Source: an uncultured Collinsella sp. (GTDB taxonomy: Bacteria > Actinomycetota > Coriobacteriia > Coriobacteriales > Coriobacteriaceae). Taken from it: a DNA stretch of 28,835 nt. Numbering within the stretch: position 1 is the stretch's first letter; every line of letters begins with the position of its first letter. A program made the position numbers and the translations under genes. Positions 14,318 to 22,853 of the stretch are shown one piece after another. The stretch covers positions 1 to 28,835 of the forward strand of contig CAAECF010000048.1 in assembly GCA_900754275.1 (NCBI GenBank), written 5' to 3'. The notes under the pieces are model-generated. The model saw nothing but the letters and a program-made list of their open reading frames with translations, did not search any database and was not told the DNA's origin.

Positions 14318-15517
14318 ATGGCCGAGATCGTTCTCAAACATGTTCAGAAGGTGTATCCCAACAACGAGTCAAAAAAGAAGGGCTTCTTTGGCAAAAAGAA
14401 GAAGACCGAGGAGAAGAAGCACAACCTCAAGGTTACCGAGGACGGTGTGCTCGCTGTAGAGGACTTCAACCTCACCGTTCACGACCAGGAGTTCGTCGTC
14501 CTCGTTGGCCCCTCTGGCTGCGGTAAGTCCACGACGATGCGCATGGTCGCCGGCCTAGAGGACATTACCTCGGGCGATGTGCTCATCGACGGCAAGCGTG
14601 TCAACGACGTGGCGCCCAAGGACCGCGACATCGCCATGGTGTTCCAGAGCTACGCTCTGTACCCCAATATGACGGTGTACGAGAACATGGCATTTACGCT
14701 CGAGCTCAAGAAGGTTCCCAAGGACGAGATCGACCGCAAGGTTCGCTCTGCTGCCGAGATTCTGGGCATTACCGAGTACCTCGACCGTAAGCCCAAGGCG
14801 CTCTCCGGCGGCCAGCGCCAGCGTGTCGCTATCGGCCGCGCCATCGTGCGTGACCCCAAGGTCTTCCTGATGGACGAGCCGCTGTCCAACCTGGACGCCA
14901 AGCTTCGTAACCAGATGCGTGCCGAGCTCATTAAGCTGCGCCACGAGATCAAGGGCACGTTCATTTATGTTACTCACGACCAGACCGAGGCCATGACCCT
15001 TGGCGACCGTATCGTGGTCATGAAGGACGGCGTCGTCCAGCAGATCGCCACGCCGCAGGAGGTCTTCAACCATCCCGCGAACATCTTCGTCGCCGGCTTC
15101 ATCGGCGTGCCGCAGATGAACTTCTTCGATGCCCAGCTGGTGCGCTCGGGCAACGGCTTTACCGTCAAGACCGAGGATATGAACGTGGCACTCGCCCCCG
15201 AGACTTGCGCTCAACTTGCCCTCAACTGGGACGGCGGCGACGTGAAGGAGATTACGGCCGGCGTGCGTCCCGAGCAGATCCTGCTTGCCGACAAGGGCGA
15301 GGAGGGCGCGCTCCAGGGTACCGTCGAGGTGACCGAGCTCATGGGCTCGACCGAGCATGTCCACGTGACCGCTCCCGACGGCCAGTTTGTCCTGATTATC
15401 CCCGTCGTCGACCTCGAGGCCAAGGGCGCGCTCAAGGCTGGCGACACCATCTGGTTCAAGTTCGAGAAGAACGCGACCCACCTCTTCGATAAGGTCTCTG
15501 GCAAGAACCTTATCTAG
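14318..15517 (+). CDS. MalK/MsmK/UgpC-type ABC transporter ATPase with Lys-rich insert
   Basis: Energises CUT1 importers (399 residues). Motifs: Walker A GPSGCGKST, Q-loop FQSYALYP, signature LSGGQRQR, Walker B VFLMDEP, D-loop SNLD, switch VTHD; the C-terminal part is the TOBE/regulatory domain. An insertion of about 28 residues lies between the first strand and the A-loop (about 16-43), with runs such as KKKGFFGKKKKTEEKK; standard MalK lacks it. Ribosome binding site GAAAGG precedes the ATG. Last gene of the importer operon, with a terminator at 15586-15627. Such ATPases often serve several importers, so it may not be dedicated to this one. Confidence 0.95.
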   Translation: MAEIVLKHVQKVYPNNESKKKGFFGKKKKTEEKKHNLKVTEDGVLAVEDFNLTVHDQEFVVLVGPSGCGKSTTMRMVAGLEDITSGDVLIDGKRVNDVAPKDRDIAMVFQSYALYPNMTVYENMAFTLELKKVPKDEIDRKVRSAAEILGITEYLDRKPKALSGGQRQRVAIGRAIVRDPKVFLMDEPLSNLDAKLRNQMRAELIKLRHEIKGTFIYVTHDQTEAMTLGDRIVVMKDGVVQQIATPQEVFNHPANIFVAGFIGVPQMNFFDAQLVRSGNGFTVKTEDMNVALAPETCAQLALNWDGGDVKEITAGVRPEQILLADKGEEGALQGTVEVTELMGSTEHVHVTAPDGQFVLIIPVVDLEAKGALKAGDTIWFKFEKNATHLFDKVSGKNLI

Positions 15518-15585
15518 GCCCGGTGCATCCAGGCCCTCCCTTTGGGCGGCTGCGGTATTGCCATCCTTTTGCCGCGGTCACATAT

Positions 15586-15629
15586 AAGGCTCCCCTCCCG
15601 TCCACTGGGCGAGAGGGGAGCCTTTCTTT
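15586..15629 (+). terminator. Terminator of the ABC importer operon
   Basis: AAGGCTCCCCTC (15586-15597) pairs with GAGGGGAGCCTT (15613-15624), followed by a T-rich TTTCTTTG. Confidence 0.85.
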
Positions 15630-15656
15630 GTGTTGGGGCTGTCTGACCGGTCGTTT

Positions 15657-15874
15657 GTCTCGATCTGTAACAGGTAGGGCCGATTTCGGACGTTAGATGT
15701 TACAGATCGAGACGGTTCCGCTGAGCTAACCATTTCATCTAAATCTGTAACACCAAAGGTGAATTTCAGCTGCTAGATGTTACAGATCGAGATAAACCCA
15801 AGGGGAGGGGCCGGTATGTCTCAATCTGTAACAGCTGGGACCGTTTTTACCGAGTAGTTGTTACAGATCGAGAT
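15657..15874. repeat. Tandem array of three 57-bp imperfect hairpins, period 80-81 bp
   Basis: Units at 15657-15713, 15737-15793 and 15818-15874. Each has 16-bp arms based on CTCGATCTGTAACA and TGTTACAGATCGAG and an interior of exactly 25 nt that differs between units. The right arm is nearly constant; left arms carry one or two changes. Gaps between units are 23 and 24 bp. The array lies between two convergent operons whose terminators flank it, so it is not needed as a simple terminator. Function unknown. Confidence 0.85.
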
Positions 15875-15913
15875 TGTTTGGCCGAGTTGGGTCGCAGGGT
15901 AACGTGCGGGCAC

Positions 15914-15946
15914 AAAAAACGGAGCCGTGTTGCCACGACTCCGTTT
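15914..15946 (-). terminator. Terminator of glgP
   Basis: On the minus strand AAACGGAGTCGTGG pairs with the complementary CACGGCTCCGTTT side (15917-15946) and is followed by a run of six T (complement of 15914-15919). Confidence 0.8.
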
Positions 15947-15974
15947 CTCAAGAGGATGGGTAAGGGAAGCGAAA

Positions 15975-18242
15975 TTAGCTCAGGTGCCAAATCTCGTCGT
16001 TGTACTGGGAGATCGTGCGGTCAGACGAGAAGGTGCCGGCGTTGGCGATATTGATGAGCGTCTTGCGCATCCAGGCGTCCTGGTCCTCGTAGTCGGCCAA
16101 CACGCGCTCCTTGGTCTGGATGTACTCCTCGATGTCGAGCAGGGCCATAAACCAGTCCTTGCCCTTAATGTCATCGTGCAGGCGCTGCAGGCGCTCGACG
16201 TTGCCGGTCGCCATAAAGGCCGGGTTGGTGATGAAGTCCACCAGCAGTTTAATGCCGGGCTTGCGGTAGAGCACACCGGCGTCATAGGTGCCGTCGGCAT
16301 AGAGCTGCTCGACCTGTTTGGACGAGGCACCAAAGGTATAGATATTCTCGTCGCCCACGAGCTCGGCAATCTCCACGTTGGCGCCGTCGAGCGTGCACAG
16401 GGTTAGGGCGCCGTTGAGCATGAACTTCATGTTGGAGGTGCCGCTCGCCTCCTTGGAGGCCAGGCTGATCTGCTCGGAGATATCAGCGGCGGGGATCACG
16501 CGCTCGGCGGCGGTGACGTTGTAGTTCTCGATCATGACGACCTGCAGGTAGGGAGCCACGTCGGGGTCGTTTGCAATCCACTGCGACAGCGTCAAGATCA
16601 GATGGATGATGTCCTGCGCGATAGTGTAGGCAGGCGCCGCCTTGCCGCCAAAGATGATGGTGACGGGGTGCTTAGGTCTGTTGCCGTTCTTGATATCGAG
16701 GTACTTCCAGATGATGTAGAGTGCGAGCATCTGCTGACGCTTGTACTCGTGGATGCGCTTGACCTGGACGTCGATGATGGCGTTGGAGGGAATGGTCACG
16801 CCCTGCTCGAGCGCCATGAACTGGCGCATGATAGCCTTGGCCTCGACCTTGGTGGCGGCCAGGCGCTCAAGAACGTCCTTGTCGTCGGCGAACTTGGCGA
16901 GTTTGCTCAGATCGCCGGTGCTGCGCCAGTCGGTGCCGATCACATTGTCGAGCAGGCTGGCGAGCGCGGGGTTGGCCCCATGGATCCAGCGGCGGAAGGT
17001 GATGCCGTTGGTCTTGTTGGAGAACTTCTTGGGATAGATCTCGTAGAACGGATGAAGCTCGGTGTCCTCCAGGATCTTGGTGTGGAGGGCGGCTACGCCG
17101 TTGATGGAGAAGCCAAAGTGGATGTCCATGTGGGCCATGTGGACGGTGTCGTGCTCGTCGATGATGGCGACGCGCGGGTCATCGTGCTCGGCCTTCGCGA
17201 TCTCATCGAGCTTGACGATAATGTCGGCGATGGCAGGGGAGACCTTCTGCAGGCTGGCGAGCGGCCACTTCTCGAGCGCCTCGGCAAGAATCGTGTGGTT
17301 AGTGTAGGCGACCATGGAGCGTACGATGGTCACGGCCTCGTCAAACTCGATGTCATGCTCGGTGGTGAGCAAGCGAATGAGCTCGGGGATGACCATGGTG
17401 GGGTGCGTGTCGTTAATCTGGACCACGGCGTAGTCGGCCAGATCGTGCAGGTTGCTGCCGCGCTCGACGGCCTCGTCGATCAGGAGCTGGGCGGCGTTGC
17501 TCACCATGAAGTACTCCTGATAGATGCGAAGTAGGCGGCCCTGCTCGTCGGAATCGTCGGGGTAGAGGAACAAGGTGAGGTTCTTGGCGATCTCGGTCTT
17601 GTCGAAGTCGATGGAGCTGCCGGGGACCAGGCCGTCGTTGACGCTTGCCAGGTCGAACAGGCGCAGGCGGTTCTTGGTGGGCTGGCCGTAACCGGGCACA
17701 TCGATGTTGACGAGCTTGGAAGTAACGGCAAAATCGCCGAACTCGACGGTGTAGGAGCGGTCATCGTCGACTAGGATGTCCTGCTCACCGAGCCACTCGT
17801 CGGGGACGGCCTTCTGCTGGTTGTCGACAAAGCGCTGACGGAACAGACCGTAGTGATAGTTGAGGCCCACGCCATCGCCGGTCAAGCCCAGCGTGGCGAT
17901 GGAATCCAGGAAGCATGCGGCCAAGCGGCCCAGGCCGCCGTTGCCGAGTGACGGCTCGACCTCGAATTCCTCGATCTTGTTGAGGTCGTGGCCTGCGGCG
18001 GTGAGCTGGTCCTTAACCTCGTCGTAGATGCCGAGGTCGATCATGTTGTTGATGAGCAGCTTGCCGATCAAAAATTCGGCGGAAATGTAATAGAGCTTTT
18101 TCTTGCCGTTGTTGAGCGGGCAGGCGGCGGAGCGCTCCTGCACGAGTTTGACCAGCAGCTTGTAAATGCGACGGTCGTCGAGCTGCTCGAGCGAGGTGCC
18201 AAAAGACTGCTCGGCGAGTTCCATGAGGTTAATTTGGGGCAT
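15975..18242 (-). CDS. glgP: Glycogen/maltodextrin phosphorylase
   Basis: Phosphorolysis of alpha-1,4-glucan chains to glucose-1-phosphate using pyridoxal phosphate. The 755-residue protein contains EPSLGNGGLGRLAACFLDS, the VKRIHEYKRQ stretch and the pyridoxal-binding region EASGTSNMKFMLNGA. Start chosen at 18242 (MPQINLM) because GGAG lies five bases upstream; an in-frame upstream start at 18269 adds nine residues without a better site. The N-terminus is shorter than that of E. coli MalP or GlgP (about 800 residues). It lies 128 bp downstream of malQ on the same strand, with a hairpin between, so it is probably cotranscribed at least partly. Together with MalQ it converts imported maltodextrins to glucose and glucose-1-phosphate. 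Confidence 0.95.
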   Translation of the reverse strand: MPQINLMELAEQSFGTSLEQLDDRRIYKLLVKLVQERSAACPLNNGKKKLYYISAEFLIGKLLINNMIDLGIYDEVKDQLTAAGHDLNKIEEFEVEPSLGNGGLGRLAACFLDSIATLGLTGDGVGLNYHYGLFRQRFVDNQQKAVPDEWLGEQDILVDDDRSYTVEFGDFAVTSKLVNIDVPGYGQPTKNRLRLFDLASVNDGLVPGSSIDFDKTEIAKNLTLFLYPDDSDEQGRLLRIYQEYFMVSNAAQLLIDEAVERGSNLHDLADYAVVQINDTHPTMVIPELIRLLTTEHDIEFDEAVTIVRSMVAYTNHTILAEALEKWPLASLQKVSPAIADIIVKLDEIAKAEHDDPRVAIIDEHDTVHMAHMDIHFGFSINGVAALHTKILEDTELHPFYEIYPKKFSNKTNGITFRRWIHGANPALASLLDNVIGTDWRSTGDLSKLAKFADDKDVLERLAATKVEAKAIMRQFMALEQGVTIPSNAIIDVQVKRIHEYKRQQMLALYIIWKYLDIKNGNRPKHPVTIIFGGKAAPAYTIAQDIIHLILTLSQWIANDPDVAPYLQVVMIENYNVTAAERVIPAADISEQISLASKEASGTSNMKFMLNGALTLCTLDGANVEIAELVGDENIYTFGASSKQVEQLYADGTYDAGVLYRKPGIKLLVDFITNPAFMATGNVERLQRLHDDIKGKDWFMALLDIEEYIQTKERVLADYEDQDAWMRKTLINIANAGTFSSDRTISQYNDEIWHLS

Positions 18243-18281
18243 GTTTTCTCCTGTGATGGGTTGTTTCATGTCTGCAATTCA

Positions 18282-18322
18282 TAAGAAGCCCGCGCGAGGG
18301 GATTGGGGTGGCCTCGCGCGGG
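18282..18322 (-). promoter_or_regulatory. Hairpin between malQ and glgP
   Basis: CCCGCGCGAGG (18289-18299) pairs with CCTCGCGCGGG (18312-18322). On the minus transcript it is followed by CTTCTTA, a weak tail, so it may terminate partially or stabilise the malQ message. Confidence 0.55.
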
Positions 18323-18370
18323 AAAAGCAAGCGCGTCCGCACGGTGGGGAGGGGTCGGGCGCGGTAGCTC

Positions 18371-19876
18371 CTATTGAGGAAGCTCGATTTCGGCTTCCGA
18401 CGGGATGCGGAAGTAGGTCTCGGTCCAGTCGGTGAGTTTGTGCTCGAGCTCGCGGGTGATGGCGCCGTCGAGCATGCGCCAGGTCCAGTTGCCGCCCAGC
18501 GTGGCAGGGGTGTTGATGCGCGCCTCGTTGCCCAAGTTGAGCAGGTCCTGCATGGTGTAGATGCACGTGTCGCTCACGCTGGCGGCGATGGTGCGGTTGA
18601 GTGCATCTGCCATGGGTTCGCCGGCCTGCTGATGGGTGTACAGGGCTGCCTGCTCGCGCTGACGGGGGGTGGCCGTTCCCTCAAACCAACCGCGCGCCGT
18701 CTCGTTGTCGTGGGTGCCCACATAGGCGACGGTGTTGGCGATGTAGTTATGCGGCAGGTAGTACGAGTTGGTGCCCTCAAAGGCAAACTGCAGGATCTTC
18801 ATGCCGGGGAAGCCCGAGTTGTCGCGCATGTCGATGACGCCGGGGGTGAGGAAGCCCAGGTCCTCGGCGATGATGGGCAGCGTGCCGAGCTTTTCCTCGA
18901 GCGTCTTGAAGAACTTGAGGCCGGGGCCCTGCGTCCACGAACCGTAGGACGAATCGGGCGAGGAGAACGGCACCTCCCAATAGGCCTCGAAGCCGCGGAA
19001 GTGATCCAGGCGGATGACGTCGTACATGTCGAGGGCGGCGCGAATGCGGCCCTCCCACCAGGAGAAGCCATCGGACTCCATAGCGTCCCAGTCGTAGATG
19101 GGGTTGCCCCAGTACTGGCCGGTGGCCGAGAACTGGTCGGGCGGCGTGCCGGCGACGCTCACGGGATTGCCGGCGGCGTCGATCTTAAAGAGCTCAGGCG
19201 TCGCCCACATCTCGACGGAGTCACGCGAGACATAGATGGGCAGGTCGCCGATGATGAGAATGTCGCGCTCGTTGGCATAGGCCTTGAGGCGGTTCCACTG
19301 GCGATCGAAGAAGTACTGCGTCATCTGGTGGTAGAGCATACGCGCCGGATGGTCGGCGCAGACCTTGGCGGAAGCCTCGCCGCGGGTACGGAGCTCCGCG
19401 GGCCACTCCCAAAACGCCTTGAGACCGCACTCCTCTTTGACGGTCATAAACTCACAGTAGGGGATGAGCCAGTCCTCGTTGGCCTGGATAAAGTCATCGA
19501 AATCGGCCGGCTTGTCGGCAGCAAAGCGCTCAGCGGCTCGGTCGAGAATCTGACGGCGGCCGCCAAAGATAGCACCGTAGTCGACATTGCTGGGGTCGGA
19601 TCCCAGATACACGCCATCGATATCGCGCTGCTCCAGATACCCTGCCTCGATAAGCTCGGCAAAGTCGATAAAGTTGGGGTTGCCTGCGCGGGCCGAGAAC
19701 GACTGATAGGGCGAATCGCCATAGCTGGTCGTCGTAAGGGGCAGAATCTGCCAGTAATGTTGTTTGCACGAGGCGAGAAAATCGACGAAGTCGTAGGCAT
19801 TCCAACCAAAGCCACCGATTCCGTATGGTCCGGGCAGAGATGAGACGGGCATGAGGACGCCGCTTGCACGCTCCAT
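18371..19876 (-). CDS. malQ: 4-alpha-glucanotransferase (amylomaltase)
   Basis: Transfers alpha-1,4-glucan segments between maltodextrins, releasing glucose. The 501-residue protein starts MERASGVLMPVSSLPGPYGIGG, typical of GH77 enzymes, and shows YWQILPL, GDLPIYVSRDS, IRLDHFRGF (nucleophile Asp), AEDLG (acid Glu) and GTHDNET. I chose the ATG at 19876, with GGTGAG seven bases upstream; in-frame GTG and TTG codons at 19888 and 19891 are alternatives. First gene of the malQ-glgP pair. A candidate operator and -10 box lie at 19962-19986. Confidence 0.95.
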   Translation of the reverse strand: MERASGVLMPVSSLPGPYGIGGFGWNAYDFVDFLASCKQHYWQILPLTTTSYGDSPYQSFSARAGNPNFIDFAELIEAGYLEQRDIDGVYLGSDPSNVDYGAIFGGRRQILDRAAERFAADKPADFDDFIQANEDWLIPYCEFMTVKEECGLKAFWEWPAELRTRGEASAKVCADHPARMLYHQMTQYFFDRQWNRLKAYANERDILIIGDLPIYVSRDSVEMWATPELFKIDAAGNPVSVAGTPPDQFSATGQYWGNPIYDWDAMESDGFSWWEGRIRAALDMYDVIRLDHFRGFEAYWEVPFSSPDSSYGSWTQGPGLKFFKTLEEKLGTLPIIAEDLGFLTPGVIDMRDNSGFPGMKILQFAFEGTNSYYLPHNYIANTVAYVGTHDNETARGWFEGTATPRQREQAALYTHQQAGEPMADALNRTIAASVSDTCIYTMQDLLNLGNEARINTPATLGGNWTWRMLDGAITRELEHKLTDWTETYFRIPSEAEIELPQ

Positions 19877-19961
19877 GAATGCGCTCACCAACCTTCTTGT
19901 TGTGGGGTCGGCCTGCCGATGGGTGTGCAGTCCGCCTCCGATGTTCTGATTCGATACGCTT

Positions 19962-19986
19962 ATTGTAAAACATGTTGTTTAAACAT
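19962..19986 (-). promoter_or_regulatory. Putative malQ promoter and operator
   Basis: On the minus strand TACAAT (complement of 19962-19967) is a good -10. The motif TTGTTTAAACAT (19975-19986 on the plus strand, 11 of 12 to the shared motif) falls in the -35/-10 spacer, where a repressor would act. Confidence 0.5.
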
Positions 19987-20040
19987 GTACAGGCAAGATA
20001 AAAAAGTTGGTCGATTTTCGGCGAATGGTTACATGCCATG

Positions 20041-20074
20041 AAAAAGCCCCGACCTCACAACGTGAGATCGGGGC
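20041..20074 (-). terminator. Terminator of galE
   Basis: GCCCCGACCTCAC (20046-20058) pairs with GTGAGATCGGGGC (20062-20074) with one G-T-type mismatch; on the minus strand it is followed by TTTTT (complement of 20041-20045). Confidence 0.85.
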
Positions 20075-20096
20075 AAGAGCGGTATGTAGGTTTTTG

Positions 20097-21158
20097 CTAC
20101 TCGGCGTCGGCGAAGCCGTTGGGGTTGTGGCTCTGCCAGTTCCAGCTATCGCGGCACATGTCCGCGATGTCGTATTGGGCCTTCCAGCCCATCATGCGCT
20201 CGGCCTTGGAGGCATCGCACCAGTTGGCAGCGATGTCGCCGGCGCGGCGCTCGCGGATCACGTAGGGCAGCTCCTTGCCACAAGCCTTGGAGAAGGCGGC
20301 GACGACCTCGAGTACCGAGGTGCCGGTGCCGGTGCCCAAGTTAAAGATCTCGACGCCGGTCTTGCCGTTCATCCAGTTAAGGGCGGCAACGTGACCAGAG
20401 GCCAGATCGCACACGTGGATGTAGTCGCGCACGCCGGTGCCGTCGGGGGTGGGGTAGTCGTTGCCAAAGACCTGAACGGCCTCGAGCTTGCCCACGGCGA
20501 CCTGGGCGACATAGGGCACCAAGTTGTTGGGGATGCCCTTGGGGTCCTCGCCGATCAGGCCCGACGGATGAGCGCCAATGGGGTTGAAGTAACGGAGCAG
20601 CACGACGTCCCACTCGGGGTCGGCGGTGTGGACGTCCATAAGGATCTGCTCGATCATCCACTTGGTCCAACCATAGGGGTTGGTCGCGGGCTTCTTAGGA
20701 TCCTCCTCGGTGACGGGCGGGTTGTTCGGGTCGCCGTAGACGGTCGAGGAGCTCGAGAAGATGATGGACTTGCAGCCATGGCTGCGCATGACGTCGATGA
20801 GCACCAGGGTGTTCTCGATGTTGTTGTGGTAGTACTCGACGGGCTTGCTCACCGACTCGCCGACGGCCTTAAAACCGGCGAAGTGGATGACGCGGTCGAT
20901 CTGATGGGTATCGAAGATCTTGTTCATTGCATCGCGGTCGAGCACGTTGGCCTCGTAGAAGGTGAGGTTCTTGGCGGCCTCGTCGCCCACGATGGTCTTG
21001 ACGCGGTCGACGGCGACGGCGCTGGAGTTGGAGAGATCATCGACGATGACGACCTGGTAGCCACCCTCGAGCAGCTGAACGACGGTGTGCGAGCCGATAA
21101 AGCCGGCGCCACCGGTAACGAGGACGCAGGTGTCTTTGGGGTCGAGTGCTTTGGACAT
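20097..21158 (-). CDS. galE: UDP-glucose 4-epimerase
   Basis: NAD-dependent interconversion of UDP-glucose and UDP-galactose for the Leloir pathway and surface glycans. The 353-residue extended short-chain dehydrogenase has GGAGFIGSH (NAD-binding, near residue 16), the FSSSSTVYGDP catalytic serine region, YGWTK (catalytic Tyr and Lys) and LRYFNPIGAHPSG. Length is slightly above the usual 330-340 residues. Ribosome binding site GGAG is five bases from the ATG. Single gene with its own terminator. Confidence 0.96.
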   Translation of the reverse strand: MSKALDPKDTCVLVTGGAGFIGSHTVVQLLEGGYQVVIVDDLSNSSAVAVDRVKTIVGDEAAKNLTFYEANVLDRDAMNKIFDTHQIDRVIHFAGFKAVGESVSKPVEYYHNNIENTLVLIDVMRSHGCKSIIFSSSSTVYGDPNNPPVTEEDPKKPATNPYGWTKWMIEQILMDVHTADPEWDVVLLRYFNPIGAHPSGLIGEDPKGIPNNLVPYVAQVAVGKLEAVQVFGNDYPTPDGTGVRDYIHVCDLASGHVAALNWMNGKTGVEIFNLGTGTGTSVLEVVAAFSKACGKELPYVIRERRAGDIAANWCDASKAERMMGWKAQYDIADMCRDSWNWQSHNPNGFADAE

Positions 21159-21424
21159 GTAGTCTCCTATCGAATCAGGAACACTTCTTCAGGGGAGTAT
21201 AGCGCAGGCAGGGACGCCCAAATCGTGCGCTGTAGGAAAAGCAGAGGATTGTGCTAACGTACTCATAGAAGAGCTTGCGTACGCATAACCTGATCTTTGA
21301 CATTTGCTTACGAGCCGCTGACCTTGTAGTTTCCTGCCGTTCGTGGAAATCGTTGGGACGCGCCATATGTACGCTAATATGTATGAGTTGAGCGACATAT
21401 AAATAAGCATGTAACGGAGTACAT

Positions 21425-22630
21425 ATGTCACCAAACAGCGATTCTATCCTTTCCCAGGAGCTCTCGCGCCGCACTGCCCTCAAGGCCCTGTTCGGCGCCG
21501 CTTCTGCGGCAGTTCTTTTTGGCCTGCCCGCTCGCGCCCATGCGGCGGAGGCTTCCAAAGAAACCACCGATAAACTGAATGCCGCCCAGGCCCAGCTCGA
21601 CGAGGTTCAGGCCCAGCTCGACAGCATCGCAAATGAGTATGCGGCGCTGGCCAACAAGAATGCCCAGACCCTCAACGACATCGAGAATGTCCAGGGCAAG
21701 ATTGACGACACGCAGGCCCAGATCGATGAAAAGAAGGCCGAGCTCAAGAAGAAGCGCAACGACCTTTCCGATCGCGTGGCCGCCAGCTACAAGTCCGGCG
21801 GCACGAACATCCTGTCGCTGCTGCTGGCCTCTGGCTCGTTTGAGGAACTCGTCGCCAACGCGCATTACGTTGAGAAGATCAACAAGAGCGACCGCGACGC
21901 CATCGAGGACATTCAGACCATCCAGGAAGAGCTCGATGCGCAAAAGACCGAGCTCGAGTCGCAGAAGGCCGACTTAGAGAAGCTCAAGGACCAGCAGACT
22001 GCCCAGATGCAGGACATGCAGGCCAAGCAGCAAGAAGTCCAGACCGTGCTGAACGGTCTTTCCGACGACGTCAAGGAGCTCATGGCTCAGCGCGATTCCG
22101 AGATCCTCGCTGCCGCCCAGGCTGAGGAGGCCGCTAGGAAGGCTGCCGCTGCCGCGGCTGCCGCGAACAAGAACAATTCCTACTCGGGTGGTTCGAGCTC
22201 GGGTGGTGGATCGTACGCGCCCGGAACTCCGCAGCAGAATGCCGGCTCGGGCAAGCAGCAGGCTGTCGTCAACGCGTGCTACTCCACGCCTTCGCCGGGT
22301 CAGAACTGGTGCGCGGCGTGGGTCACCAATGTCTTCCGTAACGCCGGCGTTGGCTACTTTGGCGGCAATGCGTGCGACATGTTTAACGCATGGTGCTATA
22401 GCTCCGACCGCTCGGCGCTGCAGGTGGGCATGATCGTGGCCGATTCCTCGCACAGCGGCACGGGTGCTCCGGGCCTTATCTACGGTCATGTGGGTATCTA
22501 CGTTGGCGGCGGCATCGTTATGAGCAACGAGGGTGCCATTACGTCTAAGTCGCTTGATTCGTTTATTAGCTTCTATGGCACTGGCTCTGGCGTGCGTTGG
22601 GGCTGGCTCGGCGGCGTGGCGCTGTCGTAA
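21425..22630 (+). CDS. Secreted coiled-coil CHAP-domain peptidoglycan hydrolase (PcsB-like)
   Basis: A 401-residue exported protein. Residues 1-40 are a signal peptide with a twin-arginine-like SRR before a hydrophobic stretch and a cleavage site near AHAA. Residues about 42-240 form a long coiled coil rich in Ala, Gln, Glu and Lys, interrupted by a YKSGGTNILSLLLASGSFEEL segment typical of PcsB-type hydrolases. A Gly/Ser linker leads to a C-terminal CHAP domain (about 280-401) with catalytic Cys296 in NWCAAWVTN and His355 in YGHVGIYVG. In related proteins the coiled coil is controlled by FtsEX at division. The start has GGAG five bases upstream. Element copy C begins 8 bp after the stop. Confidence 0.92.
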   Translation: MSPNSDSILSQELSRRTALKALFGAASAAVLFGLPARAHAAEASKETTDKLNAAQAQLDEVQAQLDSIANEYAALANKNAQTLNDIENVQGKIDDTQAQIDEKKAELKKKRNDLSDRVAASYKSGGTNILSLLLASGSFEELVANAHYVEKINKSDRDAIEDIQTIQEELDAQKTELESQKADLEKLKDQQTAQMQDMQAKQQEVQTVLNGLSDDVKELMAQRDSEILAAAQAEEAARKAAAAAAAANKNNSYSGGSSSGGGSYAPGTPQQNAGSGKQQAVVNACYSTPSPGQNWCAAWVTNVFRNAGVGYFGGNACDMFNAWCYSSDRSALQVGMIVADSSHSGTGAPGLIYGHVGIYVGGGIVMSNEGAITSKSLDSFISFYGTGSGVRWGWLGGVALS

Positions 22631-22638
22631 AGCCGACG

Positions 22639-22774
22639 GGGCCGCGTGCCCGCCCGCAATATATTTGATTGCCTGCTCGGGCAGTCCTGCGCAAGACGAA
22701 GGCCACATTAAGTGGCCTTCTTTGCGTGCGGAACTCGCGATCAATCAAATATATTGCGGGCGGGCACGCGGCCC
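22639..22774 (+). repeat. Structured inverted-repeat element, copy C
   Basis: Perfect 33-bp inverted arms (22639-22671 and 22742-22774) around a 70-nt core (22672-22741). The core nearly matches copy B, with inner stem 22698-22706/22712-22720 and loop ATTAA. The flanking CGCAA/TTGCG pair replaces the CACAA/TTGTG pair of copy B. The arms are unrelated to those of A and B. It begins 8 nt after a stop codon. A separate ordinary terminator follows at 22827, so termination is not its only possible role. Confidence 0.9.
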
Positions 22775-22826
22775 TCTTGGGTTCGGGGCGCGGCACACCG
22801 GACTGGTTGTCTGAATTAAAGAAAGT

Positions 22827-22853
22827 GAAGGCCCCTTTCGGGGCCTTCTTTTT
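22827..22853 (+). terminator. Terminator after the CHAP gene
   Basis: GAAGGCCCC pairs with GGGGCCTTC around a 4-nt loop, followed by TTTTT. It ends at the murB stop codon and may also help terminate murB on the other strand. Confidence 0.85.

Noticed and set aside
15657..15874. CRISPR array
   Set aside because: The repeated sequence occurs as inverted pairs, not direct repeats with uniform spacers, there are only three units and no cas genes.
18374..19843. 489-residue plus-strand ORF over malQ, and similar ORFs over glgP (16602-17534) and galE (20007-21257)
   Set aside because: All are mirror frames of confidently identified enzymes with no recognisable motif.
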